A stretch of DNA of 64,000 nucleotides from Gallaecimonas pentaromativorans (GTDB lineage: Bacteria; Pseudomonadota; Gammaproteobacteria; Enterobacterales; Gallaecimonadaceae). Below the pieces are notes generated by a model that made no database searches, was not told the DNA's origin, and saw nothing but the letters and a program-made list of their open reading frames with translations. Positions 44,436-53,485 of this stretch are shown one piece after another (positions within the stretch are counted from its first letter, which is position 1; each line of letters starts with the position of its first letter). Made by a program: the position numbers and the translations under genes. Location of the stretch: the NCBI RefSeq assembly GCF_003751625.1, contig NZ_RJUL01000001.1, positions 298,253 through 362,252 on the forward strand, given 5' to 3'.

Positions 44436-45821
44436 TTAGCCCTCCAGGCGTTTGATGGCAGGGGCAAAAAGCGGCGGTACCCCTTTGGGTAGCCGAAATT
44501 CCCTATCCAGGATCTGCATTTTCTCCAGCCAGGTTTCAAACTCCGGGGCCGGGCGCAGCCCCAGCACCCGGCGCAAATACAGGGCGTCGTGAAAGGAGGT
44601 GCTCTGGTAGCCGAGCATGATGTCATCCGAGCCTGGAATGCCCATGATGTAGTTGCAACCGGCCACCCCCAGCAAGGTCAGCAGGTTGTCCATGTCGTTC
44701 TGGTCGGCCTCGCAGTGGTTGGTGTAACAAACGTCCACCCCCATGGGCAGCCCCAGCAGCTTGCCGCAAAAGTGATCTTCAAGACCGGCGCGGGTGATTT
44801 GCTTGCCGTCAAAAAGGTATTCGGGGCCGATAAAACCCACCACGGTGTTCACCAGCAGCGGCTCAAAGGCGCGGGCCACGGCGTAGGCGCGGGCCTCCAG
44901 GGTTTGCTGGTCTACCCCAAAATGGGCGTTGGCCGAGAGCGCACTGCCCTGGCCGGTCTCGAAGTACATGACGTTGCTGCCCACCGTGCCGCGTTTGAGG
45001 CTAAGGGCCGCCGAGCGGGCCTCGGCCAACAAGTCCAGGGTGACCCCAAAGCTCTGGTTGGCCTTTTGGGTACCGGCGATGGACTGAAATACCAGATCCA
45101 GCGGCGCCCCCTGCTCCATCACCTTGAGGCTGGTGGTGACATGGGTCAGCACGCAGGACTGGGTAGGAATGTGGTACTGCTGAATCACCCCGTCCAGCAG
45201 CTCTAACAGGCGGCGCACCTGGCCGACGTTGTCGGTGGCTGGATTGATGCCTATTACCGCGTCGCCGTTGGCGTAGAGCAGGCCGTCGAGAATACTGGCG
45301 GCAATGCCGGTAGCGTCATCGGTTGGGTGGTTGGGCTGCAACCGGGTGGCAAGGCGCCCCGGCAGGCCCAAGCGGTTACGAAAGGCGGTTTCGACCCGGC
45401 ATTTTTTGGCGACCAGGATAAGGTCTTGATTGCGCATAATTTTACTGACCGCCGCCGCCATTTCCGGGGTAATGCCGGGGGCGATGGCCAGCAAATGCTG
45501 GCTGTCTGCTTCGTCGCTTAGCAGCCAGTTGCGAAAATCCCCTACCGTCAGGTGGCTGATGGCAGCAAAGGCGCGAGCGTCGTGGCTGTCGATAATAAGG
45601 CGGCTGACATCATCTTCTTCATAGGGCACCACCAGCTCGCTTAAAAAGGCCTTGAGCGGCACTTCGCTCAGCGCCAACTGAGCCAGGGCCCGCTCCTCAT
45701 CGCCGGCAGCCGCCAGCCCGGCCAGCTCATCTCCCGAGCGCAGCGGCGTGGCCTTGGCCAGCAGGGTTTTAAGATCAGGAAAAACAACCGATTGGCTGCC
45801 GAGTTGGTAGCGAAAAGCCAT
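44436..45821 (-). CDS. eutB: Ethanolamine ammonia-lyase large subunit
   Basis: A 461-residue EutB, close to the 453 residues of E. coli. The TIM-barrel blocks include DGLLYANGDAVIGINPATDN, VLTHVTTSLKVMEQGAPLDLVFQSIAGTQ, MYFETGQGSALSANAH and CYTNHCEADQNDMDNLLTLLG (all matched in part by eye). It binds adenosylcobalamin and ethanolamine. No reactivase EutA, permease or shell gene is in the window, so the pathway is a minimal cytosolic version or its partners are elsewhere. Confidence 0.96.
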   Translation of the reverse strand: MAFRYQLGSQSVVFPDLKTLLAKATPLRSGDELAGLAAAGDEERALAQLALSEVPLKAFLSELVVPYEEDDVSRLIIDSHDARAFAAISHLTVGDFRNWLLSDEADSQHLLAIAPGITPEMAAAVSKIMRNQDLILVAKKCRVETAFRNRLGLPGRLATRLQPNHPTDDATGIAASILDGLLYANGDAVIGINPATDNVGQVRRLLELLDGVIQQYHIPTQSCVLTHVTTSLKVMEQGAPLDLVFQSIAGTQKANQSFGVTLDLLAEARSAALSLKRGTVGSNVMYFETGQGSALSANAHFGVDQQTLEARAYAVARAFEPLLVNTVVGFIGPEYLFDGKQITRAGLEDHFCGKLLGLPMGVDVCYTNHCEADQNDMDNLLTLLGVAGCNYIMGIPGSDDIMLGYQSTSFHDALYLRRVLGLRPAPEFETWLEKMQILDREFRLPKGVPPLFAPAIKRLEG

Positions 45822-45890
45822 GGCAGGCTCCCGAAAATGGCGTTCTTTTAACCATCCCGGTCGCCGCCGGCGCCGTCAAGCGCCGCCATC

Positions 45891-45918
45891 AAAAAACCGG
45901 CCACAGGGCCGGTTTCGT
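45891..45918 (-). terminator. Rho-independent terminator after qor
   Basis: On the minus strand, AACCGGCC pairs with GGCCGGTT around a short loop and is followed by T6. It closes the quinone oxidoreductase gene 3 nt downstream of its stop and separates it from eutB. Confidence 0.85.
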
Positions 45919-45920
45919 TA

Positions 45921-46898
45921 TCAGGGCAGCAGCACCGTCGAGCCCGTGGTTTGGCGGCTGGCTAGGGCGATATGGGCCTTGGCGGCGTCTTTGAGGGCAA
46001 AGCGCTGGCCTATCTGCACTTTTACGTCGCCATTGGCCACCACACTGAACAGGTCTTGGCACATGGCCTTGAGCCGCTCGGGGGTGTCGGCGTAACCATT
46101 GAGGCTGGGGCGGGTCACGAACAACGAGCCCTTTTGGTTCAAAATAGCCAGGTTCACCCCTTCCACCGGGCCGGAGGAGTTGCCAAAGCTCACCATCAGG
46201 CCGCGGGACTTAAGGCAGTCCAGCGATGTCAGCCAGGTGTCTTTGCCCACCGAGTCGTATACCACATCACACATGGCGCCGCCGGTCAGCTCTTTGACCC
46301 GCTCAACCACGTCTTCTTTGCTGTAGTTAATGACTTCCCAGGCGCCGTTGGCACGGGCCAGCGCCGCCTTTTCTTCGGTGGAAACAGTACCGATGAGTTT
46401 TACCCCCAGGGCCTTGGCCCATTGGCAGGCAAAGGTGCCCACGCCACCGGCGGCGGCATGAAAGAGCACCACGTCACCGGCTTTAAGCTCGGCGGTTTGG
46501 CGCAGTAGATACTGGCAGGTCAGGCCCTTTAGCATCATGGCGGCGGCGGTTTCAAAATCGATGCTGCCTGGCAGCAATACCACCTTGGCGGCGGGCAGCA
46601 CGTGGTATTCGCTGTAGGAGCCCAGCGGGCCCTGGGCGTAGGCCACCCGGTCGCCGACGCTAAGGCCAGTGACGCCTTCGCCTACCGCATCAATCACCCC
46701 GGCGCCTTCGGTGCCAAGGCTGGTGGGCATGGCGGGGGCCTTGTAGAGGCCGTCGCGAAAGTAGATGTCGATGAAATTCACGCCCACGGCGTGGTTTTTT
46801 ACCCGCACTTCACCGGCTTTGGGTTCGGCCGGGGTAACCTCGGCCCATTGCAGGGCCTCTGGGCCACCGTTTTGTTCGATTTGAATACGCTTTGCCAT
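45921..46898 (-). CDS. qorA: NADPH:quinone oxidoreductase, zeta-crystallin type (QorA)
   Basis: A 325-residue medium-chain dehydrogenase/reductase without zinc ligands. The N-terminal GroES-like part has VGVNFIDIYFRDGLY, which identifies the quinone oxidoreductase subgroup. The NADPH site is AAAGGVGTFACQWAKALG (residues about 148-165). It reduces quinones by single electrons, presumably as stress protection. It is monocistronic, with AAGGAG about 7 nt before the start codon. Confidence 0.92.
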   Translation of the reverse strand: MAKRIQIEQNGGPEALQWAEVTPAEPKAGEVRVKNHAVGVNFIDIYFRDGLYKAPAMPTSLGTEGAGVIDAVGEGVTGLSVGDRVAYAQGPLGSYSEYHVLPAAKVVLLPGSIDFETAAAMMLKGLTCQYLLRQTAELKAGDVVLFHAAAGGVGTFACQWAKALGVKLIGTVSTEEKAALARANGAWEVINYSKEDVVERVKELTGGAMCDVVYDSVGKDTWLTSLDCLKSRGLMVSFGNSSGPVEGVNLAILNQKGSLFVTRPSLNGYADTPERLKAMCQDLFSVVANGDVKVQIGQRFALKDAAKAHIALASRQTTGSTVLLP

Positions 46899-46980
46899 TG
46901 CTAACTCCTTATTGGCGTTGGCCTAGTGATACCACTTTGCCGCCCTTGCGATCCATTGCACTTTAGCAGGAGCCAGGCGC

Positions 46981-47009
46981 TTTTCGGCCCCTTTGGCGCC
47001 GCCTATAAT
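46981..47009 (+). promoter_or_regulatory. Candidate promoter of the yebC-family gene
   Basis: A perfect -10 TATAAT (47004-47009) preceded at 17 nt by a weak -35 TTTTCG. The start codon is 50 nt further on. Confidence 0.5.
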
Positions 47010-47058
47010 GGCCGAACCCGGGGCCCGGCAGGACCATTACCACGCAGCGAGACAACCC

Positions 47059-47745
47059 ATGGGCGCTCAATGGAAGGCCAAGCACAAAAGCGCGGCGGCC
47101 AATGCAAAAGGCAAAATTTTCACCAAACTGACCCGCGAGATCATGGTGGCGGCCCGTAGCGGCGCCGACCCAGACATGAATCCTCGGCTGCGCATGGCCA
47201 TCGAGGCGGCCCGCAAGGCGTCCATGACCCGTGACACCCTGGAGCGTGCCATCAAAAAAGGCGCTGGCCTGCTGGACGAAGTGGTCAACTATGAGCTGGT
47301 CACCTACGAAGGCTTTGCCCCCCATCAGGTGCCGGTGATTGTCGAGTGCCTGACCGACAACAAAAACCGCACCGCCTCCGGTATGCGAGTGGCTTTTCGC
47401 GGTGGCCAGTTGGGTAACTCCGGCTCGGTAAGCTGGGACTTTGATTATCTTGGGCTGATTGAGGCCGAAGGCAGCGCCAATGCCGAAGAAGCCGCCATTG
47501 AAGCCGGCGCCCAGGATTTGGAAGAACACGACGAAGGCGTGACCTTCTACACCGACCCAAAAGATCTGGACGCAGTCAGCCGCGCCCTGCCGGCATTCGG
47601 TTTCGAGGTGCTCTCTGCCAAGCTCGGTTACAAAGCCAAAAACCCCCTTAGCCTCGGCAGTGACGCCCTGGCAGACGTTGAAGCCTGGCTTGAAAAGCTC
47701 GACGAGGACGACGACGTGCAGGAGATTTACGTCGGCCTAGCCTGA
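47059..47745 (+). CDS. YebC/PmpR family DNA-binding/translation regulator
   Basis: A 228-residue YebC/TACO1 family protein. [21 protein letters not shown] leads into [13 protein letters not shown], followed by [20 protein letters not shown] and [23 protein letters not shown], all family landmarks. Members act as transcription regulators (PmpR) and, more recently, in resolving ribosome stalls at proline stretches. The start at 47059 gives the normal N terminus; 22 further upstream codons are excluded because they overlap the promoter. Whether it is YebC proper or the YeeN-type paralogue is not settled. Confidence 0.9.
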   Translation: MGAQWKAKHKSAAANAKGKIFTKLTREIMVAARSGADPDMNPRLRMAIEAARKASMTRDTLERAIKKGAGLLDEVVNYELVTYEGFAPHQVPVIVECLTDNKNRTASGMRVAFRGGQLGNSGSVSWDFDYLGLIEAEGSANAEEAAIEAGAQDLEEHDEGVTFYTDPKDLDAVSRALPAFGFEVLSAKLGYKAKNPLSLGSDALADVEAWLEKLDEDDDVQEIYVGLA

Positions 47746-47747
47746 TG

Positions 47748-47774
47748 AAAAAGCGCCCCGCAGGGCGCTTTTTA
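47748..47774. terminator. Bidirectional terminator between the yebC-family gene and the lipase foldase
   Basis: AAAAAGCGCCC and GGGCGCTTTTT arms around a 4-5 nt loop. It serves both convergent genes; the foldase stop codon overlaps its right end. Confidence 0.9.
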
Positions 47775-48638
47775 TTGCATGCCGTTACTGAGCCACACCC
47801 GCAAGCGCTTTAACTCGTTGGCCGAGAAGTGGCGCGCCTGGTATTCGGCCAGGGCCTGGGCCTTCTCGGCGCTGGGTAGCGCCGACAGGCTTTTTACCTT
47901 GTCACGGTAGGCTGCCACCTTGCCCTGCCACGCCTGCTGCTGCGCCTTGGCGGCCATCAGCCGGTCGGCGGCGCCGTCGCCATACTGGGCTGCCAGTTGG
48001 TCACGGCTGGCCCCGCTCATCTGCTGCAACTGCTGCAACTGCGCCAGCTTCAGGCTGGGGCCGTAGGCCTGCTGCACCGTTGCCGGCGCCTGGGCCAGGG
48101 CGTCTTCCTCCCATTTGAGCTGTTCGCTTTCGCTCAGCCCGAGACTCTGGATCTCCAGGCGGCGCAGGGTGAAATCCTCCACCGCCGCCTCGTCGCCCCA
48201 CAGCTGATTGATCTCAGCTTCCGAGTAAAACTGGCGGCGCAGGGCGTCCCGCTCGGTCCAGGCTGCCTTTAGCTCGGCGGCCGTAGCCGCCTGGGGCTTG
48301 GCAACCTCACTTAAGGCGTCCAGATACTGCTGGTAGTGGGCAAAGGCGGCCAGCGCCGCGTTGATATCCGCCTCGGCCCAACCATCCTGGCGCAGCGACT
48401 GGGCCAGCTTGCCTGGCAGCGCCGAGAGCGGCAATTCGCCCACGGCGCTCAGCCAGTAGTCAAAGCGGGCTTTTAGAGCGGCGCTCATGCGGTAGCGGCT
48501 GCCCACGGCGCCATCAACCTGGGTGTCAGCCAGGCTGGCGGCAGCCTTTACCGGCGCCATGGGGTGGCGCTCGGGAAACACCAGATACAAGAGGCCGGCC
48601 ACCGCCAATACCGGCACCATGATCGTGAAGGGCTTCAT
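47772..48638 (-). CDS. lifO: Lipase-specific foldase (lipase chaperone, LifO/Lif)
   Basis: A 288-residue steric chaperone anchored in the inner membrane. Residues 1-18 form a single membrane segment (FTIMVPVLAVAGLLYLVF). The key motif RFDYWLSAVGE matches the essential RxxFDY(F/C)LSA motif of LifO proteins. The remaining helical region has many Gln/Ala and wraps around the lipase. The ATG at 48638 lies 1 nt after the lipase stop, so the two are co-translated. The 34-codon longer frame is not used. Confidence 0.93.
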   Translation of the reverse strand: MKPFTIMVPVLAVAGLLYLVFPERHPMAPVKAAASLADTQVDGAVGSRYRMSAALKARFDYWLSAVGELPLSALPGKLAQSLRQDGWAEADINAALAAFAHYQQYLDALSEVAKPQAATAAELKAAWTERDALRRQFYSEAEINQLWGDEAAVEDFTLRRLEIQSLGLSESEQLKWEEDALAQAPATVQQAYGPSLKLAQLQQLQQMSGASRDQLAAQYGDGAADRLMAAKAQQQAWQGKVAAYRDKVKSLSALPSAEKAQALAEYQARHFSANELKRLRVWLSNGMQ

Positions 48639-48639
48639 G

Positions 48640-49566
48640 TTAAAGCCCCAGGTTTTTGAGCCTGTTTGCCTGGTTGCGATAAAGCGTCTTGGGGTTGGTT
48701 TCAAACAGGCTGACCAGGCCGAAGGTCTGGTTAACCTCATCGAGGTGGTTCATGGCGTAGTCGTCACGGATCACCTTACCCAAATGGCTTGAGCAGCTGG
48801 ACACCAGGCCGTCGTTGCTTTCGCCAAACACCAGGGAAGTGAGGCCCAGGGCGGCGTCGGTAACGTCCAGCACATTGGTGAGCGGGCTGGCGCCACTCCA
48901 GGAGAAGTAGTAAACGCCGTTGGCCGCCTGCATCTGGCCCTGGCCGCAATATTGGCTGGGCATGCCTTCGGGGTAGCTGGCGTTAAAGGCCAGCGAGCCT
49001 GCGGTGGTCAGGGCATTGAGCGCCGCCACCGAGTCTTGCGGGTCAGCCGGAGTGCCAGAGAGGAACTCGATAATGCTCGAAAAGGCGTTGGCGGCGGCGC
49101 CAATCACGCTTTCCGACACGCTACCGGGCGCAATGGTGCCGCGCAGGGCATCGGCAAAGCGCGAGCCCCAGTTAACGCCGCCAACAGAAGTGACCGACGC
49201 CACCTTGCCCGGGCTGATGGACGCCGCATACCGGGCAGTGGGGCCGCCGTGGGAATGGCCAATCAGGTTGACCTTCTTGGCGCCGGTAAGCGCCAGGATG
49301 TTATCGATTTGCACCAGCAACTGTTCGCCCCGCACTTCGGTGCTGTTGGCCGCCGACACGTTCACCACATAGACCGTGGCGCCGTCTTGGCTAAGGGCCT
49401 GCGGTATGCCGTACCAATAATCGACCCCAGCCAGTGAATCAAACCCAAAAAGGCCGTGAACCAGAACGATAGGGTATTTGGTTTGGGTATAGCCGCTGGC
49501 AGCGGCCGGTTGGACAGGCAAGGCGCACAGCAGCGCCAGCCCCAAAAACAGAGACTTGAGTGACAT
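48640..49566 (-). CDS. Secreted triacylglycerol lipase, subfamily I.1/I.2
   Basis: A 308-residue lipase with a signal peptide (cleavage after PAAA near residue 23). The VHGLFGFDS oxyanion block is at 37-45 and GHSHGG holds Ser105. The catalytic Asp is Asp252 in SNDGLVSSCSSHLG and the His is His274 in MNHLDEVNQ. Cys207 and Cys258 are placed to form the conserved disulfide. Dependence on a foldase and export by type II secretion are typical for this subfamily, and the foldase gene is next to it. GGGGGAGTT precedes the ATG. Confidence 0.95.
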   Translation of the reverse strand: MSLKSLFLGLALLCALPVQPAAASGYTQTKYPIVLVHGLFGFDSLAGVDYWYGIPQALSQDGATVYVVNVSAANSTEVRGEQLLVQIDNILALTGAKKVNLIGHSHGGPTARYAASISPGKVASVTSVGGVNWGSRFADALRGTIAPGSVSESVIGAAANAFSSIIEFLSGTPADPQDSVAALNALTTAGSLAFNASYPEGMPSQYCGQGQMQAANGVYYFSWSGASPLTNVLDVTDAALGLTSLVFGESNDGLVSSCSSHLGKVIRDDYAMNHLDEVNQTFGLVSLFETNPKTLYRNQANRLKNLGL

Positions 49567-49623
49567 AACTCCCCCTTGTTGTGCTGCATATCCGTTGTGG
49601 GTCGGCCTGCCTTATTGATTGGC

Positions 49624-49639
49624 TGCAACAGGTCCGCCC
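49624..49639 (-). promoter_or_regulatory. Possible sigma-54 (-24/-12) promoter of the lipase operon
   Basis: On the minus strand GGGCGGACCTGTTGCA has GG and GC at the right 10-nt distance and the TTGCA end of the sigma-54 consensus, about 58 nt before the lipase ATG. The -24 half (GGGCGG for TGGCACG) is poor. The region upstream has several GTTGC/GCAAC inverted repeats that could bind an activator. No clear sigma-70 site competes. Confidence 0.35.
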
Positions 49640-49688
49640 AGTGAATAAAAGTTGCACAACAGTTTCACTCTGGCAACTGTAGAAATGC

Positions 49689-50099
49689 TCAGGAGGGGCA
49701 ACGCAACTCGGTTTTGTTGTATTTGCGGCGCACCCAGTTCACCGCCTTGAGCACCGAGCTTTGGCCAATCACCGCCCGCTCCAGGCGGTATTTTCCGGGG
49801 AAATCCGACACCACCAGGGCGATCAGAATGGTCAGCAGCCCCTGGCCGGGTAAAAACAGCATCAAAAAACCGGCCACAAACAGCACCAGCGCCAGCAGGT
49901 TGCGCAGCAGCCACCAGATGACGGTCCATACCGTCCAATGGCGCTGGTGGCGCTCACGGACAAAGTAATCGGCCGGCATTTTGACGATAAGAAAGGGGAT
50001 CACCACCATGGACGCCAGCATCATCACCAAGCCACCAATACCGATGGCCGGCAGATAAGGGCTAATGGCGTCAATCAGGGTGTCCAACCAGGCGGGCAT
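49689..50099 (-). CDS. Small membrane protein, PGPGW-like
   Basis: A 136-residue protein with two or three membrane helices: ISPYLPAIGIGGLVMMLASMVVIPFLIV and WWLLRNLLALVLFVAGFLMLFLPGQG (end points given). FLPGQGLLTILIALVVSDFPGKYRLER recalls the PGPGW transmembrane family, of unknown role. AGGAA lies 9 nt before the ATG. It is divergent from recC with a 122-nt spacer. No neighbour suggests a function. Confidence 0.6.
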   Translation of the reverse strand: MPAWLDTLIDAISPYLPAIGIGGLVMMLASMVVIPFLIVKMPADYFVRERHQRHWTVWTVIWWLLRNLLALVLFVAGFLMLFLPGQGLLTILIALVVSDFPGKYRLERAVIGQSSVLKAVNWVRRKYNKTELRCPS

Positions 50100-50221
50100 A
50101 ACGGGCTTTCCTTAAAAGAGGGCCCTTGCAGTTGACGGCATTTTGCCTTTTCGGGCAAGTGCTTGGCGCTTTGGGGCCATTCACCGTTAAGATAAGGCAA
50201 AGCTTTTACGCCAGGGACTCC

Positions 50222-53200
50222 ATGCAAAGCGGCCTCTCCATTATTCAGGGCAATAAACTCGACGATCTGCGCGATCTGTTGGTGGCCTTCCTGGCCCAAA
50301 GCCCCCTTTCCCCCTTGGAAAACGAAACCTTTTTGGTGCAATCCAACGGCATGGCCCAGTGGCTCAAATTAGGCCTGGCCGAGAGCGCCGGCATTTGCGC
50401 CGCCGTGGACATGCAGATGCCGGTGCGCTTTCTCTGGCAGGCCTACCGCGCCGTGTTGGGCGCCCACAACGTGCCCCGCCACAGCCCCTTTGATAAACCC
50501 CGGCTGCGCTGGCGCCTGCTGCGGCTGTTGCCGGGCCTTGACGGCGACACCTACGCGCCCCTTAAACGCTTTTTGGAAGGCGATGCCGACCAGCGCAAGG
50601 CCTGGCAACTGGCCCAGAAAATCGCCGATATCTTCGACCAATACCAAATGTACCGCGCCGACTGGCTGGCGGACTGGGAAGCGGGCTTTGACCGGGTGCT
50701 AAGCCCCCGTGGCAAGGTTGAAGAGCTAGGCAGCGAGCACCGCTGGCAACCGGCGCTGTGGCGGGCCTTGATGGCCGATATGCAAAGCGAGCAGACCGGC
50801 ATTTCCCGCTCGGCGCTGCACCAGCGCTTCTTGGCCGCCGCCAAGGCGTTGCAAAGCCGCCCGGCGGGGCTGCCCAAACGGTTGATTGTCTTTGGCATTT
50901 CCTCCCTGCCAAGCCAAGTGCTCGAAGCCTTGGACGCCATCAGCCAGCACTGCCAGGTATTGCTGTTTGTGGCCAACCCCTGCCAGCATTTTTGGGGCGA
51001 TATCGTCGATGGTCGCGATTTGCTGCGCCTTGAGCAAAAGCGCCAGCAGCGCAAACCCGGCCTGCCGCTAGAGCCCAGCGACGACGAGCTGCACGCCAGC
51101 GCCAACCCGCTGCTGGCCTCCTGGGGCAAGCAGGGCCGCGACTACATTGGGCTGTTATCTCGCTACGACGAGCCGGACCACTACCGCGCCGACTTCCAGC
51201 AAATTGACTTGTTCAGCGGTTACGGCGATTCAGTACTAGGGCAAATCCAGCAAGACATTCTCGATCTCAACCCGCTGCCCACCGAAAAGCGTGCCAGTAC
51301 CGACGATTCCATTCGCCTAGTCTCGGCCCACAGCCGCCAGCGGGAAGTGGAAGTGCTGCAAGACTTTCTGCTCACCCAGATGGAAAAGGGCCTGAAACCG
51401 CGGGACATCATCGTGATGACCCCGGACATCCAGGCCTACGCGCCCCATATTGAGGCGGTGTTCGGCCAACTGGAATGGCGCGACCCGCGCTTTATTCCCT
51501 TTACCCTGTCTGACCGCACCGAGCGCGACGTCAACCCGCTGCTGGTGGCGCTGGATAAACTGCTGACCCTGCCCCAGTGGCGCTTTGCAGTAAGCGATCT
51601 GTCCGATCTTCTAGACCTGGCGGCGGTGCGGGCCCGCTTTGGTCTTAGCGAAGCCGATTTGCCGCAACTCAAAGACTGGATAGCCGGCGCCGGTATCCGC
51701 TGGGGCCTTAACGGCCAGCAGCGCGCCGCCTTGGGCCTGCCGGCCCTGGAGCAAAACAGCTGGCAGTTTGGCCTTAAACGCTGGCTGCTGGGCTATGCCC
51801 AAGGCAACGCCGGCCGCTTTGCCGGCATCGAACCCTATGACGAAGTGGCGGGCCTTGCCGCTGGCGCCGCCGGGAGTCTGGCCGACTTAATTGCGCTGCT
51901 GGAAGGTTACTGGCAAGCCTTTGCCCAGCCCCACAGCCCCGAAGATTGGGCGGCGCTGCTGCGCCAGCTCCTTAGCGACCTTTTTACCGCCCAAGACAGC
52001 GACGAACGCCTCACCTTAGAGCAGCTCAGCCTGGCCCTGGACGCCTGGCTGGAGCACTGCAGCGAGGCCCATTTTGACAGCGCCATCGAGCTGCACCTGG
52101 TGCGCGACGCCTGGCTTGGCATGCTGGACGACGGCGGCCTGGCCCAGCGCTTTTTGGCAGGCTCGGTGAACTTTGCCACCCTGATGCCGATGCGCGCCAT
52201 TCCCTTTAGGCTGGTGTGCATTTTGGGCCTCAATGACGGCGACTACCCGCGCTCAGTGGCGCCGGTGGATTTCGATTTGATGAGCCTGCCCGGCCAATAC
52301 CGGCCCGGGGACCGCTCTCGCCGCGAAGACGACCGTTATCTCTTTTTAGAAGCGCTGCTGTCGGCCAGGGATGCGCTCTATCTGTCTTGGGTGGGGCGAA
52401 GCGTGCAAGACAACACCGAGCGGCCGCCGTCGGTGCTGCTCGGGCAATTGCTCGATTATTTAGAAGGGGGCTGGCAGCAGCCACCGGCCATTATCCAGCA
52501 CCCCTTGCAGCCCTTTAGCCGCCGCTACTTTGAGGGCGGCGCGCTCACCAGCTTTGCCCGGGAATGGCGCCAGGTGCTGGATACCCCCGAGCTTGAAGCC
52601 AGCCACAGCGTAGCGCCGCTCACCGAAACGCCAGCAGCCGATCTCAAGCTGTTGGCCAAGTTGTTGCGCTCCCCCTGCCAGCTGTTTTTTAACGAACGGC
52701 TCAAAATTTACTTGGGCAACGAGCAACAAGTGCTGGCCGAAGACGAGCCCTTTACCTTAAACGCCCTGGAGCAATACCAGCTTACCGACCAACTGCTGGC
52801 CGCCAGCCTGGACGGCACTTTAGATAGGGAACTCGAGCGCCTCAAAGGCAGCGGCACCCTGCCCCTGGCCGGTTTTGCCGAACCGGCCATAGGTGGCGTG
52901 GTGGAAGCAGCCACCGAGCTTGCCGCCAAGGCGCAAGGGCTGCTGGCCAGCTACCACCCGGCCAAGGCCCTGGAGCTGGCCACCGGCGGCTTTGCCGACT
53001 GGCTGGAAGTAAGGCAGAGCAACAGCGGCGATAAGCTGCAATTACAATTGCGCCCCACCAGCGTGTTGGCTGGCAACAAGGTGAAATACCACGCCCTGCT
53101 GCGGCTCTGGGCCGGGCATTTGTTGGCAAACGGCACCGGCCACCTGGTGGACAGCAAGCTCTTGGCCCCCGACGCCGAGCTGCACCTGGCCCGTGGGCCC

Positions 53201-53485
53201 TTGAACGCCGCCCCCATTCTGGCCGCCTTTAAAGCCGCCCTTAACGGCCCGTTGCCGGTGGCGCCCCGCACCGCCTTTGCCTATCTGGCAGCGCTGGATA
53301 AAGGCGAAGAGGCCGCCATCGCTGCCGCCCAAAAGGCTTATGACGGCGACGATTTCAGCCCCGGCGAGCGAGAGCAAGACCTTTACTGCGCCCGCGCTTA
53401 CCCAAGCTTTGCCGATATGGACACAGACCACTTCAAGGCCCTGGCCCAAAGCCTGTACGCGCCGCTGACGGAGGCCGTGCAATGA
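50222..53485 (+). CDS. recC: Exodeoxyribonuclease V subunit RecC
   Basis: A 1087-residue RecC. It begins MQSGLSIIQGNKLDDLRDLL, followed by the FLVQSNGMAQWLKLGLAESAGICA block. RecC has a helicase fold without a working ATP site and recognises Chi in the RecBCD complex for double-strand break repair. The start at 50222 follows CAGGGACTCC and matches the usual N terminus; the longer frame has no good site. Its stop overlaps the recB start (ATGA). Confidence 0.95.
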   Translation: MQSGLSIIQGNKLDDLRDLLVAFLAQSPLSPLENETFLVQSNGMAQWLKLGLAESAGICAAVDMQMPVRFLWQAYRAVLGAHNVPRHSPFDKPRLRWRLLRLLPGLDGDTYAPLKRFLEGDADQRKAWQLAQKIADIFDQYQMYRADWLADWEAGFDRVLSPRGKVEELGSEHRWQPALWRALMADMQSEQTGISRSALHQRFLAAAKALQSRPAGLPKRLIVFGISSLPSQVLEALDAISQHCQVLLFVANPCQHFWGDIVDGRDLLRLEQKRQQRKPGLPLEPSDDELHASANPLLASWGKQGRDYIGLLSRYDEPDHYRADFQQIDLFSGYGDSVLGQIQQDILDLNPLPTEKRASTDDSIRLVSAHSRQREVEVLQDFLLTQMEKGLKPRDIIVMTPDIQAYAPHIEAVFGQLEWRDPRFIPFTLSDRTERDVNPLLVALDKLLTLPQWRFAVSDLSDLLDLAAVRARFGLSEADLPQLKDWIAGAGIRWGLNGQQRAALGLPALEQNSWQFGLKRWLLGYAQGNAGRFAGIEPYDEVAGLAAGAAGSLADLIALLEGYWQAFAQPHSPEDWAALLRQLLSDLFTAQDSDERLTLEQLSLALDAWLEHCSEAHFDSAIELHLVRDAWLGMLDDGGLAQRFLAGSVNFATLMPMRAIPFRLVCILGLNDGDYPRSVAPVDFDLMSLPGQYRPGDRSRREDDRYLFLEALLSARDALYLSWVGRSVQDNTERPPSVLLGQLLDYLEGGWQQPPAIIQHPLQPFSRRYFEGGALTSFAREWRQVLDTPELEASHSVAPLTETPAADLKLLAKLLRSPCQLFFNERLKIYLGNEQQVLAEDEPFTLNALEQYQLTDQLLAASLDGTLDRELERLKGSGTLPLAGFAEPAIGGVVEAATELAAKAQGLLASYHPAKALELATGGFADWLEVRQSNSGDKLQLQLRPTSVLAGNKVKYHALLRLWAGHLLANGTGHLVDSKLLAPDAELHLARGPLNAAPILAAFKAALNGPLPVAPRTAFAYLAALDKGEEAAIAAAQKAYDGDDFSPGEREQDLYCARAYPSFADMDTDHFKALAQSLYAPLTEAVQ

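Noticed and set aside
46926-47159. 77-codon plus-strand frame before the yebC-family gene
   Set aside because: It overlaps the promoter and start of the gene in a different frame and has no homology I can see.
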